Part shown: positions 33,200-41,774 of the stretch, one piece after another
Position numbering within the stretch: the stretch's first letter is position 1
Layout of the letters: every line of letters starts with the position of its first letter
DNA from: Variovorax gracilis
Lineage (GTDB): Bacteria; Pseudomonadota; Gammaproteobacteria; Burkholderiales; Burkholderiaceae_C
Reading direction: 5' to 3'
Length of the DNA: 64,000 nucleotides
Assembly (NCBI RefSeq): GCF_030317115.1
Contig: NZ_JASZYF010000014.1
Span: forward strand, 1 to 64,000
Made by a program: the position numbers and the translations under genes
The notes under the pieces: model-generated
What the model was told of the DNA's origin: nothing
Database searches by the model: none
The model's input: the letters and a program-made list of their open reading frames with translations, nothing else

Positions 33200-33319
33200 G
33201 AAGACTCCAGAAAGATCGAAATGAGGGAGCGCGATTGTCGGAAGTCCCCTGGCCCGGCCCAACGAATCTCTTGTACTTTCGACATCGCAATTTCGCATAT
33301 GCCTCGTCTGGAGAACCCG

Positions 33320-33691
33320 ATGAAGAAAACACAGGTGCTGGTGATCGGGCTCGAGCCGAGCCTGGTCGACTTCGGCACGATGCCGGACATGAACGCCGAG
33401 AAGGTCCGGTCCGGCCTGGCGGCGGACCAGGCCAGGCTGGCCGCCCTGGGGTACGAAGCAGAACTCTGCCTGACCGATCTCGGGGACACGGCCGCAGACG
33501 TGGTGGCCCGGAAGCTCTCCGAAAAGCCGTTCGACTGCGTGGTCATCGGTGCCGGCATCCGCACCCTCCCCGCCTACTTCCTGCTCTTCGAGCGGCTGAT
33601 CAACGTGGTCCACCGGGCGGCTCCTCAAGCCCGGATCTGCTTCAACACGAAGCCGAGCGACACCGCGGAAGCCGTCCAGCGGTGGGCGTAG
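33320..33691 (+). CDS. Hypothetical protein, Rossmann-like, 123 residues
   Basis: An alternating beta-alpha pattern (TQVLVIGLEPSLVDF, CVVIGAGIRTLPAYF, ARICFNTKPSDT) suggests a flavodoxin/receiver-like fold, but no phosphorylation site is obvious. GGAG precedes ATG 33320; the frame extends to 33299. It starts 120 bp from the divergent peroxiredoxin gene. No family recognised. Confidence 0.6.
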   Translation: MKKTQVLVIGLEPSLVDFGTMPDMNAEKVRSGLAADQARLAALGYEAELCLTDLGDTAADVVARKLSEKPFDCVVIGAGIRTLPAYFLLFERLINVVHRAAPQARICFNTKPSDTAEAVQRWA

Positions 33692-33697
33692 GGCCGC

Positions 33698-34735
33698 TCA
33701 GGCGACGCGCCCGAACCACAAAAGCGACAGCGCGGCCGCAGCTGTCGCGACCAGGCTGGACACGAGCGCGAAAACGCCGGTCAGCTCGGTTTCCCGTGCC
33801 TGCACCTGCAGGCGCGAGCCCAGGTTCTGGTAGACGGTGCGCAGCACCTCCGCCGTGCCGGCGTGGTAGTACTCCCCGCCGGTCATGCGCGCCACTTCGC
33901 GCAGGGTCGGTTCGTCGAGCTTCATGTAGATGGCCATGCCGTCCGGCGTGGCGGCGTCGCCATCCACCGTGCCCAGGCCCACCACGTAGATGCGGACGCC
34001 GCGATCGGCAGCCATCTTCGCGGCTTCCAGCGTGTCGACCCCCGTGGTGCGGCGGCCGTCGCTCAGCAGGATGATCGCGGCCGAATCGTAGGAGCCCGGC
34101 GCCACCGGCGTGATCTGCTTGGGCGGCGCCTTCGCCTTGTCGTCCAGGCTGCGCCCGAGCCGCATGCTGCCGAAGGTCATGTCGCCGAGTTCAATGCCGT
34201 GCTCCGGAAACAGCTCCGCCAGGCACAGCACGATCGCGTTGCCCACCGCGGTTCCCATCTGCATCTGAAAGCCGTCGATGCTCGCGATGAGGGAGTCGCG
34301 GTCCAGCGTCGCGCGCTGGGCGACCTGGCTGCTCCCGGCAAAGGTGACGAGCCCGACCTCGACTCTCTTGGGAAGTTCGCGCAGGAATGACTTCGCCGCC
34401 TCCTGCGCGGCCACCAGGCGGTTCGGCTTGACGTCGCTGACGCGCATGCTGAGCGAGACGTCCATGGCCAGCATGATGGAGGACCGCGCCCACGGCAGCG
34501 GCACGCGGGCTACGGGACGCGCCGCTGCAAGCAGCAAGCCCGAGCAGGCCAGCAGGAACAACGCGGGAGGCAGGTGCCGCCGCCAGGCGCGGCCGGCGGC
34601 CGCCTCTCTCACGACGCCAAGGCTGCTGTAGCGCAAGGCCGCACGGTTCCGGCGACGCAGCAGCCAGACATACGCCGCCAGCAGCAATGGCAGCGCCAGC
34701 AAGAGCCAGAGGAAATCAGGCCAGAGGAAGAACAT
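33698..34735 (-). CDS. Membrane VWA-domain protein (BatA/BatB-like)
   Basis: 345 residues. Two N-terminal membrane helices (about 1-22 and 50-75) precede a von Willebrand factor A domain (about 85-300), and a final helix is at about 315-340. The MIDAS motif is DVSLSM (Asp-x-Ser-x-Ser), with LLSDGRRTTGVDT as the third metal loop. The order helix-helix-VWA-helix is that of the Bat proteins, but the usual partners (MoxR ATPase, BatC/D) are not in the window. Reading starts at ATG 34735 although the frame extends to 34852. Confidence 0.82.
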   Translation of the reverse strand: MFFLWPDFLWLLLALPLLLAAYVWLLRRRNRAALRYSSLGVVREAAAGRAWRRHLPPALFLLACSGLLLAAARPVARVPLPWARSSIMLAMDVSLSMRVSDVKPNRLVAAQEAAKSFLRELPKRVEVGLVTFAGSSQVAQRATLDRDSLIASIDGFQMQMGTAVGNAIVLCLAELFPEHGIELGDMTFGSMRLGRSLDDKAKAPPKQITPVAPGSYDSAAIILLSDGRRTTGVDTLEAAKMAADRGVRIYVVGLGTVDGDAATPDGMAIYMKLDEPTLREVARMTGGEYYHAGTAEVLRTVYQNLGSRLQVQARETELTGVFALVSSLVATAAAALSLLWFGRVA

Positions 34736-34856
34736 CGACGGCGCGTTGCGTTGGTCCTGCAGCTCGGCAATGGCGCCGCTACCCCGGCAGGCGGGTGCAC
34801 GCGTTTCTTCGCTATGCGGCCATATCGTGCCTGCGAAGGGCCCGTTTCGCAACCGC

Positions 34857-35654
34857 TCAACGCTTCGTGCCCGGCTGTTCGTTCCGGAACGCCGCCTCTC
34901 CCGCGTCCGACACCTCGACCCATTTCCTGTCGGGCTCTGCGTCCGCGGCGTAGTTGTCGTGCCAGTTCCACCACTTGTAGGTGGGCGTCTGGGGATAGCC
35001 CGCGGGCGAGTCTTCCCAGACCTCCTGCCGGCCCAGCGCGGTGATGTCGAGGTAGTTCCAGGTGTTCCCCATCTGCTCGTCGCCGCGGTTGTTGAGGAAG
35101 TAGGTGCGGAAGACGCGGTCGCCGTTGCGGTAGAACACGTTCGTGCCGTGCCACTCGTCCACCCCGAAGTCGGCGTCGAAGCGGTCGGTGAGCGTGAACC
35201 ACGGTATCTCCCAGCCCATCCGTGCCTTCAGCCGCGCGATGTCCGCCTGGGGCGCACGCGAGACGAAAACAAGCGTGGTGTCGCGCGCGTTCAGGTGCGC
35301 GACGTGCGCGACCTGGTCGGCCACCATCGAGCAGCCCCGGCAGGCGTGCTCGGGCCAGCCGAACACGCCCGGCTCGAAGAAGGCGCGGTAGACGATCAAC
35401 TGCCGCCGGCCGTCGAAGAGGCCGGGCAGGCTCACCTTGCCCGCGGGCCCCTCGAAGGCATATTCCGACTCCACCGCCATCCACGGCATCCGGCGGCGCT
35501 CGGCGGCCAGGGCGTCGCGGGCGCGGGTCTGGGCCTTTTCCTTCACGAGCAGTTGCTGGCGGGCCGCCTCCCACGCCTGCGGCGACACGACCGTGGGCGG
35601 GGGCATGGCGGGCTGTCCGCCGTCGCGCACGTTGTCGGTGGATGGGGTCGTCAT
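34857..35654 (-). CDS. DUF899 (thioredoxin-like) family protein
   Basis: 265 residues. The domain has RRRMPWMAVESEYAFEGPAG, then FFEPGVFGWPEHACRGCSM with a CxxC pair, and RTYFLNNRGDEQMGNTWNYLDI near the end. DUF899 is a thioredoxin-like family with no firm function. The first 30 residues are polar and Pro-rich, without a signal peptide. ATG 35654 follows GGAGATTCC. It is followed by the VWA gene 121 bp downstream; no clear operon link. Confidence 0.85.
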   Translation of the reverse strand: MTTPSTDNVRDGGQPAMPPPTVVSPQAWEAARQQLLVKEKAQTRARDALAAERRRMPWMAVESEYAFEGPAGKVSLPGLFDGRRQLIVYRAFFEPGVFGWPEHACRGCSMVADQVAHVAHLNARDTTLVFVSRAPQADIARLKARMGWEIPWFTLTDRFDADFGVDEWHGTNVFYRNGDRVFRTYFLNNRGDEQMGNTWNYLDITALGRQEVWEDSPAGYPQTPTYKWWNWHDNYAADAEPDRKWVEVSDAGEAAFRNEQPGTKR

Positions 35655-35792
35655 GACTGGAATCTCCTGTCGTTGGCCGTGCGCCAGTTTGGCACCGGCC
35701 GACGAACGCGGGGAGTAACAAATCTGGCGACATTCCGTCGGAGAAGGCCAGGGTCTCCCGGAAACCGTCCGAGTGGCCGGCACCCGCCCGGT

Positions 35793-37343
35793 TCAGTTGA
35801 TCTCGCGCTGCCAGGCCGCGAACACACCGCACACCAGCGCGATCACCGCCATCACCTCGAAGCCGTCGAGCGACGCCATGAAGGTCGCCTGCTGCTCCAG
35901 CACGCGCGACAGCGAGGTCAGCGCCAGCGCGTGCGCCTCGCCGATGGCATGGCCACCGGCCGTGAAACCGTGCGTCAGCAGGTCCAGCGACTGCATGAAG
36001 GTCGCGTTGGACGGGCTGGCCGATTCGGCGAGCCGCGTCTCGTGCAGCGCCAGGCGGTGTTGCTGCAGCGCGATCACCATCGCCGTGGCGAATGAAATGG
36101 CGAGCTGCCGCACGAGGTTCTTGAGGCGATAGCCGTGGGCGAAGTCCTCTCCGGCCAGGGCGCGGAAAGTGATGCTCGCGACCGGCAGCATCACGAACAG
36201 CATCATCAGGCCGCGCAGCAACAGGGGCGCCGCGAGCTGCAGGCGTCCGACCTCGGGCGACATGCGCGCCAGGAGCCATGCCGCCAGCGCCGCGATGCCG
36301 AAGCCGGTGACGACCAGCCACTTCTTGTGGGGGACGCGCGCCGACAGCTTGAGGTAGGCGAACAGCAGCAGGCCCGACGCCAGCGAGGTCATGCCCGTGA
36401 AATAGCCGGTCTCGCCCACAGTGAACCCGAGGCCGCCTTCCATCAACCGCGGCAGCAGGTAGCTGAACCCGGTCGACAGACCGTAATAGACCACGTAGAG
36501 CGCGAGCCCGACCTGGAAGGTCGAATGCCGCAGCGCGTGCAGCCGCACCAGCGGTGCCGGATGCCGCCATTGGTGCCAGGCGAACCAGCCGAGCCCCGCG
36601 ACGCCGGCAACGGCAAGCCCGATGAGCGAGGGCGAGCCGGCGAAGAGCTCGAAGTGCGCGCGGGTCATCACCACCTGCAGAGCGGCCTGCGCCAATGCGA
36701 ACACCACGTAGGCCGCGTAGTGAGGCTCGGTGCGCTCGTGCGGCGCCACGTCGCCAACGTCGGGCAGCGTCCACAAGGCCATCACGCCCACGAGCGCCGC
36801 CACGGGCGCCGTGCAGAGGAACAGCGAGCGCCAGTCGAAATGCGTGACGAGCCAGGCGCCCACGATGGTCGCCAGCGCGCCGCTGAACACGATCAGCACC
36901 ATGAAGGACTTGAGCGCCTTGGCGCGACGCTGCGGCGGGATGCCGACCTGGATCAGGATGCGGCAGGCGCCCAGCATGGGTCCGACGAAGTAGCCCTGGA
37001 AGCCGCGCGCCAGCATGAGCTGCACCGGGTTCTCCCCCAGCGCGGCGAACACGCCACCTACGGCGAAGGCGAACATGCAGATCGCGAGGTATCGGCGATA
37101 GCCCAGGCGCTCGACCCAGGCGTGCTGCTGCAGGATGCCGAGCACGGCGCCGAGCGCATAGGCACTCGATGCCCAGACGAGTTCATCGGCAGAGGCGCTC
37201 ACGCCGCCCGCGATGTAGCTCGCGAAGAAGGCGAACAGCGCGTTGTCGAAGTAGTCGATGGCAGTCACCAGGCCGATGACCCAGGGCGCCAGTGCGGTGG
37301 CGTCGATGCCGCGACCCGCGGCCCCCGAAGCCGACGTGCTCAT
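35793..37343 (-). CDS. MFS transporter, DHA2 type (14 helices)
   Basis: 516 residues with about 14 predicted helices, matching the DHA2/EmrB-like drug:proton antiporters, but also the related lineage without a cognate membrane-fusion protein. The GRxxxGxxxGP-like stretch is ARGFQGYFVGPMLGACRIL. Its ATG overlaps the stop of the upstream MerR gene by 4 bp, so it is expressed and regulated with that regulator. The likely role is efflux of a toxic compound sensed by the MerR protein. Confidence 0.85.
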   Translation of the reverse strand: MSTSASGAAGRGIDATALAPWVIGLVTAIDYFDNALFAFFASYIAGGVSASADELVWASSAYALGAVLGILQQHAWVERLGYRRYLAICMFAFAVGGVFAALGENPVQLMLARGFQGYFVGPMLGACRILIQVGIPPQRRAKALKSFMVLIVFSGALATIVGAWLVTHFDWRSLFLCTAPVAALVGVMALWTLPDVGDVAPHERTEPHYAAYVVFALAQAALQVVMTRAHFELFAGSPSLIGLAVAGVAGLGWFAWHQWRHPAPLVRLHALRHSTFQVGLALYVVYYGLSTGFSYLLPRLMEGGLGFTVGETGYFTGMTSLASGLLLFAYLKLSARVPHKKWLVVTGFGIAALAAWLLARMSPEVGRLQLAAPLLLRGLMMLFVMLPVASITFRALAGEDFAHGYRLKNLVRQLAISFATAMVIALQQHRLALHETRLAESASPSNATFMQSLDLLTHGFTAGGHAIGEAHALALTSLSRVLEQQATFMASLDGFEVMAVIALVCGVFAAWQREIN

Positions 37344-37843
37344 GTTCCAGACCTCTTGCGCCCGGCGGCGGGGGCGGGTTCCACGCGCCGGCGTTCCGCA
37401 AGAACCGATTCCAGCGACTCGCCGGTCAGCCGACGCTCCACGTAGTCGATGTCGCGCCGCAGTTGCGCCTGCAGCGTGGCGGCGTCCTTCAACTCGCGGC
37501 GAACCTGCGCGACCCGGGTTTCGAGCGCGTCGAGTTGTTCGACCAGCGTTTCCTTCAATTCCTTCAGCGATGCGTTGGACAGCCGTGGCCGGCCGCCGTC
37601 GGCGGAAGGCTCCAAGGGCTGCTGGACCATGGCGGTGATGGTGGTGAGGGAAAAGCCGAGCGAGCGCATGCGCAGCACCCGGGAGAGCTTTTCGAGGTCG
37701 GCGGCCTGGTAGAGGCGGTAGCGGCCTTCGCTGCGCACCGGCACCACGATGCCGCGTTCCTCGTAGTACTTGAGGGTGCGCGGCGTTACGCCGAGACGCT
37801 CCGCGGCTTCACGGACGGTGATGGTGTCGGGGGAACGGGCCAT
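37340..37843 (-). CDS. MerR family transcriptional regulator
   Basis: 167 residues. The winged helix-turn-helix is at residues 5-75 (TITVREAAERLGVTPRTLKYYEERGIVVPVRSEGRYRLY), followed by a long coiled-coil dimerisation helix (about 75-140). No metal-binding cysteines are seen at the C-terminus, so it is more like drug- or small-molecule sensors than MerR proper. It overlaps the MFS efflux gene by 4 bp and carries a 16-bp palindrome upstream of its start. Confidence 0.9.
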   Translation of the reverse strand: MARSPDTITVREAAERLGVTPRTLKYYEERGIVVPVRSEGRYRLYQAADLEKLSRVLRMRSLGFSLTTITAMVQQPLEPSADGGRPRLSNASLKELKETLVEQLDALETRVAQVRRELKDAATLQAQLRRDIDYVERRLTGESLESVLAERRRVEPAPAAGRKRSGT

Positions 37844-37863
37844 GGCGCCATTCTACATCAACG

Positions 37864-37879
37864 TGTACGTTCACGTACA
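37864..37879. promoter_or_regulatory. MerR-type palindrome upstream of the merR-MFS operon
   Basis: TGTACGT-TC-ACGTACA, with 7-bp perfect arms, lies 20 bp before the MerR-family start. Dyads of this kind sit between the -35 and -10 of MerR-controlled promoters, so autoregulation is likely. TAGAAT on the minus strand nearer the gene could be the -10. Confidence 0.6.
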
Positions 37880-37964
37880 TGTTTGAACCTTGCGCGTCCT
37901 TGACCTGGTTCACGGTCTCGCCGATATGATTGCGCCGGTCATACCAACGACGAGAGCGACCGAC

Positions 37965-38366
37965 ATGCTGAATTCCCTGGCTCCCTTCCTGATCACCTGG
38001 GCCATCACCGCTTTTTCGCTATGGGTGGCCAGTCACATCTTCAAGGGGATCACGTTCGAGAGCGCCTCGGCGCTGGTGGTGTCGGCGCTGCTGCTCGGAT
38101 TTGCCAATGCCATCGTCCGGCCGCTGCTCATCATCCTGACCCTCCCGCTCACGCTATTGACCTTCGGACTCTTCATCCTGGTCATCAACGCGCTGATGAT
38201 CCTGCTGGTGTCGGCGCTGGTGAAGGGCTTCAAGGTGTCCGGCTTCTGGACGGCGCTGTTCGCGAGCATCTTCATCTCGCTGCTGAGCATCTTCGTCGGC
38301 GCGCTGGTCGATGGCGGCACGCCGGAGACCCGTATCCAGATGCCTTCTGAAGGGAAGTGGTTGTAG
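37965..38366 (+). CDS. Phage-holin-like (PF04020-type) membrane protein
   Basis: 133 residues with four hydrophobic helices (MLNSLAPFLITWAITAFSLWV, SALVVSALLLGFANAIVRPLLI, LPLTLLTFGLFILVINALMILL, SGFWTALFASIFISLLSIFVGAL). This matches the small membrane-protein family annotated as phage holin family 4, which is widespread on bacterial chromosomes and not linked to phage here. The frame extends to 37890; ATG 37965 is preferred because of length and a purine-rich GAGAGCG upstream. Function unknown. Confidence 0.75.
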   Translation: MLNSLAPFLITWAITAFSLWVASHIFKGITFESASALVVSALLLGFANAIVRPLLIILTLPLTLLTFGLFILVINALMILLVSALVKGFKVSGFWTALFASIFISLLSIFVGALVDGGTPETRIQMPSEGKWL

Positions 38367-38400
38367 CGGCCGAACCGGGTTCGTGCCAGGAAGACGCCGG

Positions 38401-38433
38401 TGCCCAGGGCTGCGGGCATCCGCGGCCCAGGCA
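38401..38433. terminator. Strong hairpin between convergent genes
   Basis: GGGCTGCGG-gcat-CCGCGGCCC forms a 9-bp stem (one G-U wobble), extended by a TGCC/GGCA outer pair. It lies between the convergent holin-like and YbaY-like genes and could end transcripts in both directions. There is no U-run, so I call it only a candidate. Confidence 0.4.
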
Positions 38434-38447
38434 TTCCCGGCGGGACG

Positions 38448-38888
38448 TCAAGGACCGACGCGCACCAGCATCAGATCCGCGGTATTGCCGCGCCCCTGCG
38501 TCAGCACGGGATAGGCCGTGTCGCTGATGAAGAGCAGCTTGTCACCTTCGAGAATCCGCGCCGAGACGTTGTAGCGCATGCGCGGATCGATGCGCGCCGG
38601 GTCCACGCTCAGTGCGAAGCTGAAAGGCACCTGCTTGCCGTTCGCACGGATGCGCTGCTCGGCCAGCACGACCGCGGCCACGTCCATGCGCGACACGTCG
38701 AGGAGCTGCACCACGATCTCGGCCGAAGGGTCGAGCGCGATGCGTTCGCGGAAGGTGACGGAGCCCGTCACGCGCAGCGCTGGCGCCTTCTCGGCCGGGG
38801 CGGCGTTGCTCATCGACGATGCACACGCCACCAGCAGCGGGATGCCGGCGGCGACAGCGAGTGCAAGGAAGGCCGTGCGCTTCTTCAT
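38448..38888 (-). CDS. YbaY-like lipoprotein
   Basis: 146 residues with a lipoprotein signal (LLVACASS, Cys22). The mature domain has RVTGSVTFRERIALDPSAEIVVQLLDVSRMDV, then FSFALSVDPARIDPRMRYNVSARI and VLTQG, which is the YbaY-type (pilotin-like) beta-sandwich pattern. Its start overlaps the end of the acetoacetyl-CoA synthetase gene by 4 bp (ATGA), so it is translated from that mRNA. A link between the two functions is not known to me. Confidence 0.75.
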   Translation of the reverse strand: MKKRTAFLALAVAAGIPLLVACASSMSNAAPAEKAPALRVTGSVTFRERIALDPSAEIVVQLLDVSRMDVAAVVLAEQRIRANGKQVPFSFALSVDPARIDPRMRYNVSARILEGDKLLFISDTAYPVLTQGRGNTADLMLVRVGP

Positions 38889-40909
38889 GCGGCCGCCTTG
38901 TGCGCTTGCGCGTGGCGCTCGGCGAAGGCCACATACCACTCCAGGCTGCCCGGATTCGCCATCGCCTCGCGGTTCACCACCTTCTCGATCGGCTGGCCGA
39001 GCAGCAGCTTCTTGATGGGCAGCTCCTGCTTCTTGCCCGAGAGCGTGCGCGGGATCTCCGCGACCTGGAAGATGTCGTTGGGCACGAAGCGCGGCGAGAG
39101 CGAGGTCTTGATCGCGTTGTTGATCTTCGCGCGCATGGCGTCGTCCAGCGCCACGCCGGGCCGCAGCACCACGAAGAGGGGCATATAGCTTTCGCGGCCC
39201 AGGTATTCGAGGTCGACCACCATGGAGTCGAGCACTTCGGGCAGGCCCTCGACGGCGCTGTAGATCTCGCTGGTGCCCATGCGAAGGCCCTGGCGGTTGA
39301 TGGTGGCGTCGCTGCGGCCGTAGATGATGCAGCCGCCGTCCTCGCCGATCCTGATCCAGTCGCCGTGGCGCCAGACGCCGGGATAGGTGTCGAAGTAGCT
39401 GGAGAGATAGCGCGCGTTGCCTTCGTCGCCCCAGAGGTACAGAGGCATCGAAGGGATGGGCTTCGTGCAGACCAGCTCGCCGACTTCGCCGATCACCGGC
39501 TGGCCGGATTCGTTCCACGCCTCGACCGAAGCGCCGAGGTAGCGGCATTGCATCTGCCCCGGTATTTCGGGCAACTCGCGATGGCCGCCGACAAAGCCGC
39601 CGCAGAAATCCGTTCCGCCCGAAATGTTGTACCACCACACTTCGGTCGACCCGGCCGCGAGCATCTGCGCCGTGCCCCAGCGCTGGACCTCCTCGGGCAA
39701 CGGCGAGCCCGTGCTGCCGAGCGCGCGGACGCGCGAGAGATCGCCGCAGTCCTTCACTTCCAGTCCCGCCTTCATGCAGTTGCTGAAGTAGGCCGCGCCG
39801 GCCCCGAAGAAGGTGACCTGGTGCCGCGCCACGAAGCGCCAGAGCACGCCCCAGTCGGGCTTCTCCTTGCTGCCGGCCGGGTTGCCGTCGTAGATGCAGA
39901 TGGTCGACCCGAAAGCCAGGCCCGAGAGCTGCGAGTTCCACATGACCCAGCCGGTCGAGCTGTACCAGTGGTAGCGCTCGCCGAAGCTGTTGGCGCTGTA
40001 GCTCGCCCCGAGGTCATGGTGCAGCCCGCACGCGTACATGTTGACGAGGATGCCGCCCTGGCCGTGAACGATCGGCTTGGGCAGGCCGGTGGTGCCACTG
40101 GAGTAGACGATCCAGATCGGGTGATCGAAGGGCAGCCACTCAGGCTCGAAGGTGGCGGTCGCTTCGTCGTTGCGCGCGACGGCGCTCGTCCACTCGGCTT
40201 CGGAGGGAATCTGTTGCGCGGCGAAGGGCGTTCTCACGAGCACGAGCTGCTCCACGCTGGGCAGCGCGGCGCGCAGTTCCAGCACGACGGCGCTCCGGTC
40301 CAGTGCCTTGCCGCCGTAGTGCACGCCATCGGCCGCGATCAGCACCTTGGGCTCGATCTGGCGGAAACGGTCGACCACCGCGGCCGTGCCCATGTCGGGC
40401 GCGCACACACTCCACACCACGCCGATGCTCGAACACGCAAGGAAGGCGACGATCGTCTCGGGCACGTTGGGCAGGTAGGCCGCGACGCGGTCGCCGCGCA
40501 CCACGCCGAGTTCGCGCAAGGCCAGCGCAAAGGCCGCGATCTGGCGCCGCAGTTCAGGCCACGACATCTCGCGCACTTCGCCGAGTTCGTTGTCGCTGAT
40601 GATGGCCGGCATGCCGGCCGCATGGGCCGCATCGGCATGGCGCAGCACTTCGCGCGCGTAGTTGACCTGCGCGCCGGGAAACCAGCGGGTGCCGGGCATA
40701 GGGGCGTCGACCAGCACGGTGCTGGCCGGCGTCGGGGACTTCATGTCGAAGTAGTCCCAAATGCTCTGCCAGAAGGCAGGCAGATCGGTCACCGACCAGC
40801 GCCACAGCGCATCGTACGAATCGAAGGAGATTCCGCGCTGGTCGCGCAGCCAATCCTGGTAGAGCCGGATCTGGGGGGTATAGGGTGAGGGTGCAGGGCG
40901 GTGATTCAC
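38885..40909 (-). CDS. Acetoacetyl-CoA synthetase
   Basis: 674 residues of the acetoacetate-CoA ligase group, which turns acetoacetate, ATP and CoA into acetoacetyl-CoA. The adenylate motif is VYSSGTTGLPKPIVHG. Other signatures are the N-terminal FWQSIWDYFDMKS, the HHDLGASYSANSFGERYHWYSSTGWVMWN and SGGTDFCGGFVGG regions, and the lysine-bearing TLSGKKQELPIKKLLLG. The longer acetyl-CoA synthetase family lacks this start. The start is GTG 40909; the region before has no clear ribosome-binding site. Overlaps the YbaY-like gene at its end. Confidence 0.9.
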   Translation of the reverse strand: MNHRPAPSPYTPQIRLYQDWLRDQRGISFDSYDALWRWSVTDLPAFWQSIWDYFDMKSPTPASTVLVDAPMPGTRWFPGAQVNYAREVLRHADAAHAAGMPAIISDNELGEVREMSWPELRRQIAAFALALRELGVVRGDRVAAYLPNVPETIVAFLACSSIGVVWSVCAPDMGTAAVVDRFRQIEPKVLIAADGVHYGGKALDRSAVVLELRAALPSVEQLVLVRTPFAAQQIPSEAEWTSAVARNDEATATFEPEWLPFDHPIWIVYSSGTTGLPKPIVHGQGGILVNMYACGLHHDLGASYSANSFGERYHWYSSTGWVMWNSQLSGLAFGSTICIYDGNPAGSKEKPDWGVLWRFVARHQVTFFGAGAAYFSNCMKAGLEVKDCGDLSRVRALGSTGSPLPEEVQRWGTAQMLAAGSTEVWWYNISGGTDFCGGFVGGHRELPEIPGQMQCRYLGASVEAWNESGQPVIGEVGELVCTKPIPSMPLYLWGDEGNARYLSSYFDTYPGVWRHGDWIRIGEDGGCIIYGRSDATINRQGLRMGTSEIYSAVEGLPEVLDSMVVDLEYLGRESYMPLFVVLRPGVALDDAMRAKINNAIKTSLSPRFVPNDIFQVAEIPRTLSGKKQELPIKKLLLGQPIEKVVNREAMANPGSLEWYVAFAERHAQAHKAAA

Positions 40910-40962
40910 CTGTGCAGCCTAACGCGGCGCGCCGGCCCGGCTCAATCGGGGAAAGCACAGGT

Positions 40963-41005
40963 TTGTACTTGTACGCTTGTACGGGCCATCGGATCGTGGT
41001 GTACT
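40963..41005 (+). promoter_or_regulatory. TTGTAC repeats and candidate promoter upstream of the second peroxiredoxin
   Basis: Three copies of TTGTAC occur at 40963-40968, 40969-40974 and 40977-40982. The last could serve as a -35 for a TGTACT -10-like sequence at 41000-41005 (17 bp spacing), but both match consensus only weakly (3-4 of 6). The first peroxiredoxin gene region also has CTTGTACTTTCG (33270-33281). Whether this is regulatory is unclear. Confidence 0.3.
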
Positions 41006-41099
41006 TTCTACTGACCCTGCGGGACCGCAGAGGCCCGGCGATTCGCCATCCCGTTGCCGCGGCCGCAGGCCTGCCATCCCACACTTCCAAGGAGCGGAC

Positions 41100-41759
41100 A
41101 TGTCACTGCGCATCAACGACGTCACCCCCGATTTCACGGCCAACACCACGCAGGGACCGATCAAGTTCCACGACTGGATCGGCGACAAGTGGGCCGTCCT
41201 GTTCTCTCACCCCAAGGACTTCACGCCGGTGTGCACGACCGAGCTGGGCTACATGGCGAAGATCGAGCCCGAGTTCACCAAGCGCAACGCCAAGCTGATC
41301 GGCCTGAGCATCGATCCGGTGGATGCCCACGAGCGCTGGGCCAAGGACATCGAGGAAACGCAGGGCCACCTGCCCAAGTACCCGATGATCGGCGACACCG
41401 ACCTGGCGGTGGCCAAGCTCTACAACATGCTGCCCGCCGAGGAACTGGGCACCTCCGAAGGCCGCACCGCCGCGACCAATGCCACCGTGCGCTCGGTCTT
41501 CGTCATCGGCCCGGACAAGCGCATCAAGCTGATGCTCACCTATCCGATGACCACCGGCCGCAACTTCGACGAGATCCTGCGCGTGCTCGATTCGATGCAG
41601 CTCACCGCCGCGCACAAGGTCGCGACGCCGGCCAACTGGAAGAACGGCGAGGACGTGATCATTGCCGGCTCGGTCTCGGACGACGACGCGAAGAAGCTCT
41701 TTCCCGACGGCTGGAAGGCGCCGAAGCCCTATCTGCGGGTGGTCAAGCAACCGGGCTGA
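41100..41759 (+). CDS. 1-Cys peroxiredoxin (Prx6 type)
   Basis: 219 residues. Peroxidatic Cys45 is in SHPKDFTPVCTTELGYMAK. The protein keeps the insertion LPAEELGTSEGRTAATN and the C-terminal 1-Cys Prx domain (AHKVATPANWKNGEDVIIA). It is a close paralogue of the gene at 32558, but with the longer loop usual in this group. The start is ATG 41100 with AAGGAG upstream. It is followed 15 bp later by a persulfide dioxygenase-rhodanese gene, suggesting a link between peroxide and sulfur-species defence. Confidence 0.92.
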   Translation: MSLRINDVTPDFTANTTQGPIKFHDWIGDKWAVLFSHPKDFTPVCTTELGYMAKIEPEFTKRNAKLIGLSIDPVDAHERWAKDIEETQGHLPKYPMIGDTDLAVAKLYNMLPAEELGTSEGRTAATNATVRSVFVIGPDKRIKLMLTYPMTTGRNFDEILRVLDSMQLTAAHKVATPANWKNGEDVIIAGSVSDDDAKKLFPDGWKAPKPYLRVVKQPG

Positions 41760-41774
41760 TCTTCGGCGCGCACC

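Noticed and set aside
37965..38366. Prophage remnant suggested by the holin-like name
   Set aside because: The family is a widespread chromosomal membrane protein and there are no other phage genes nearby.
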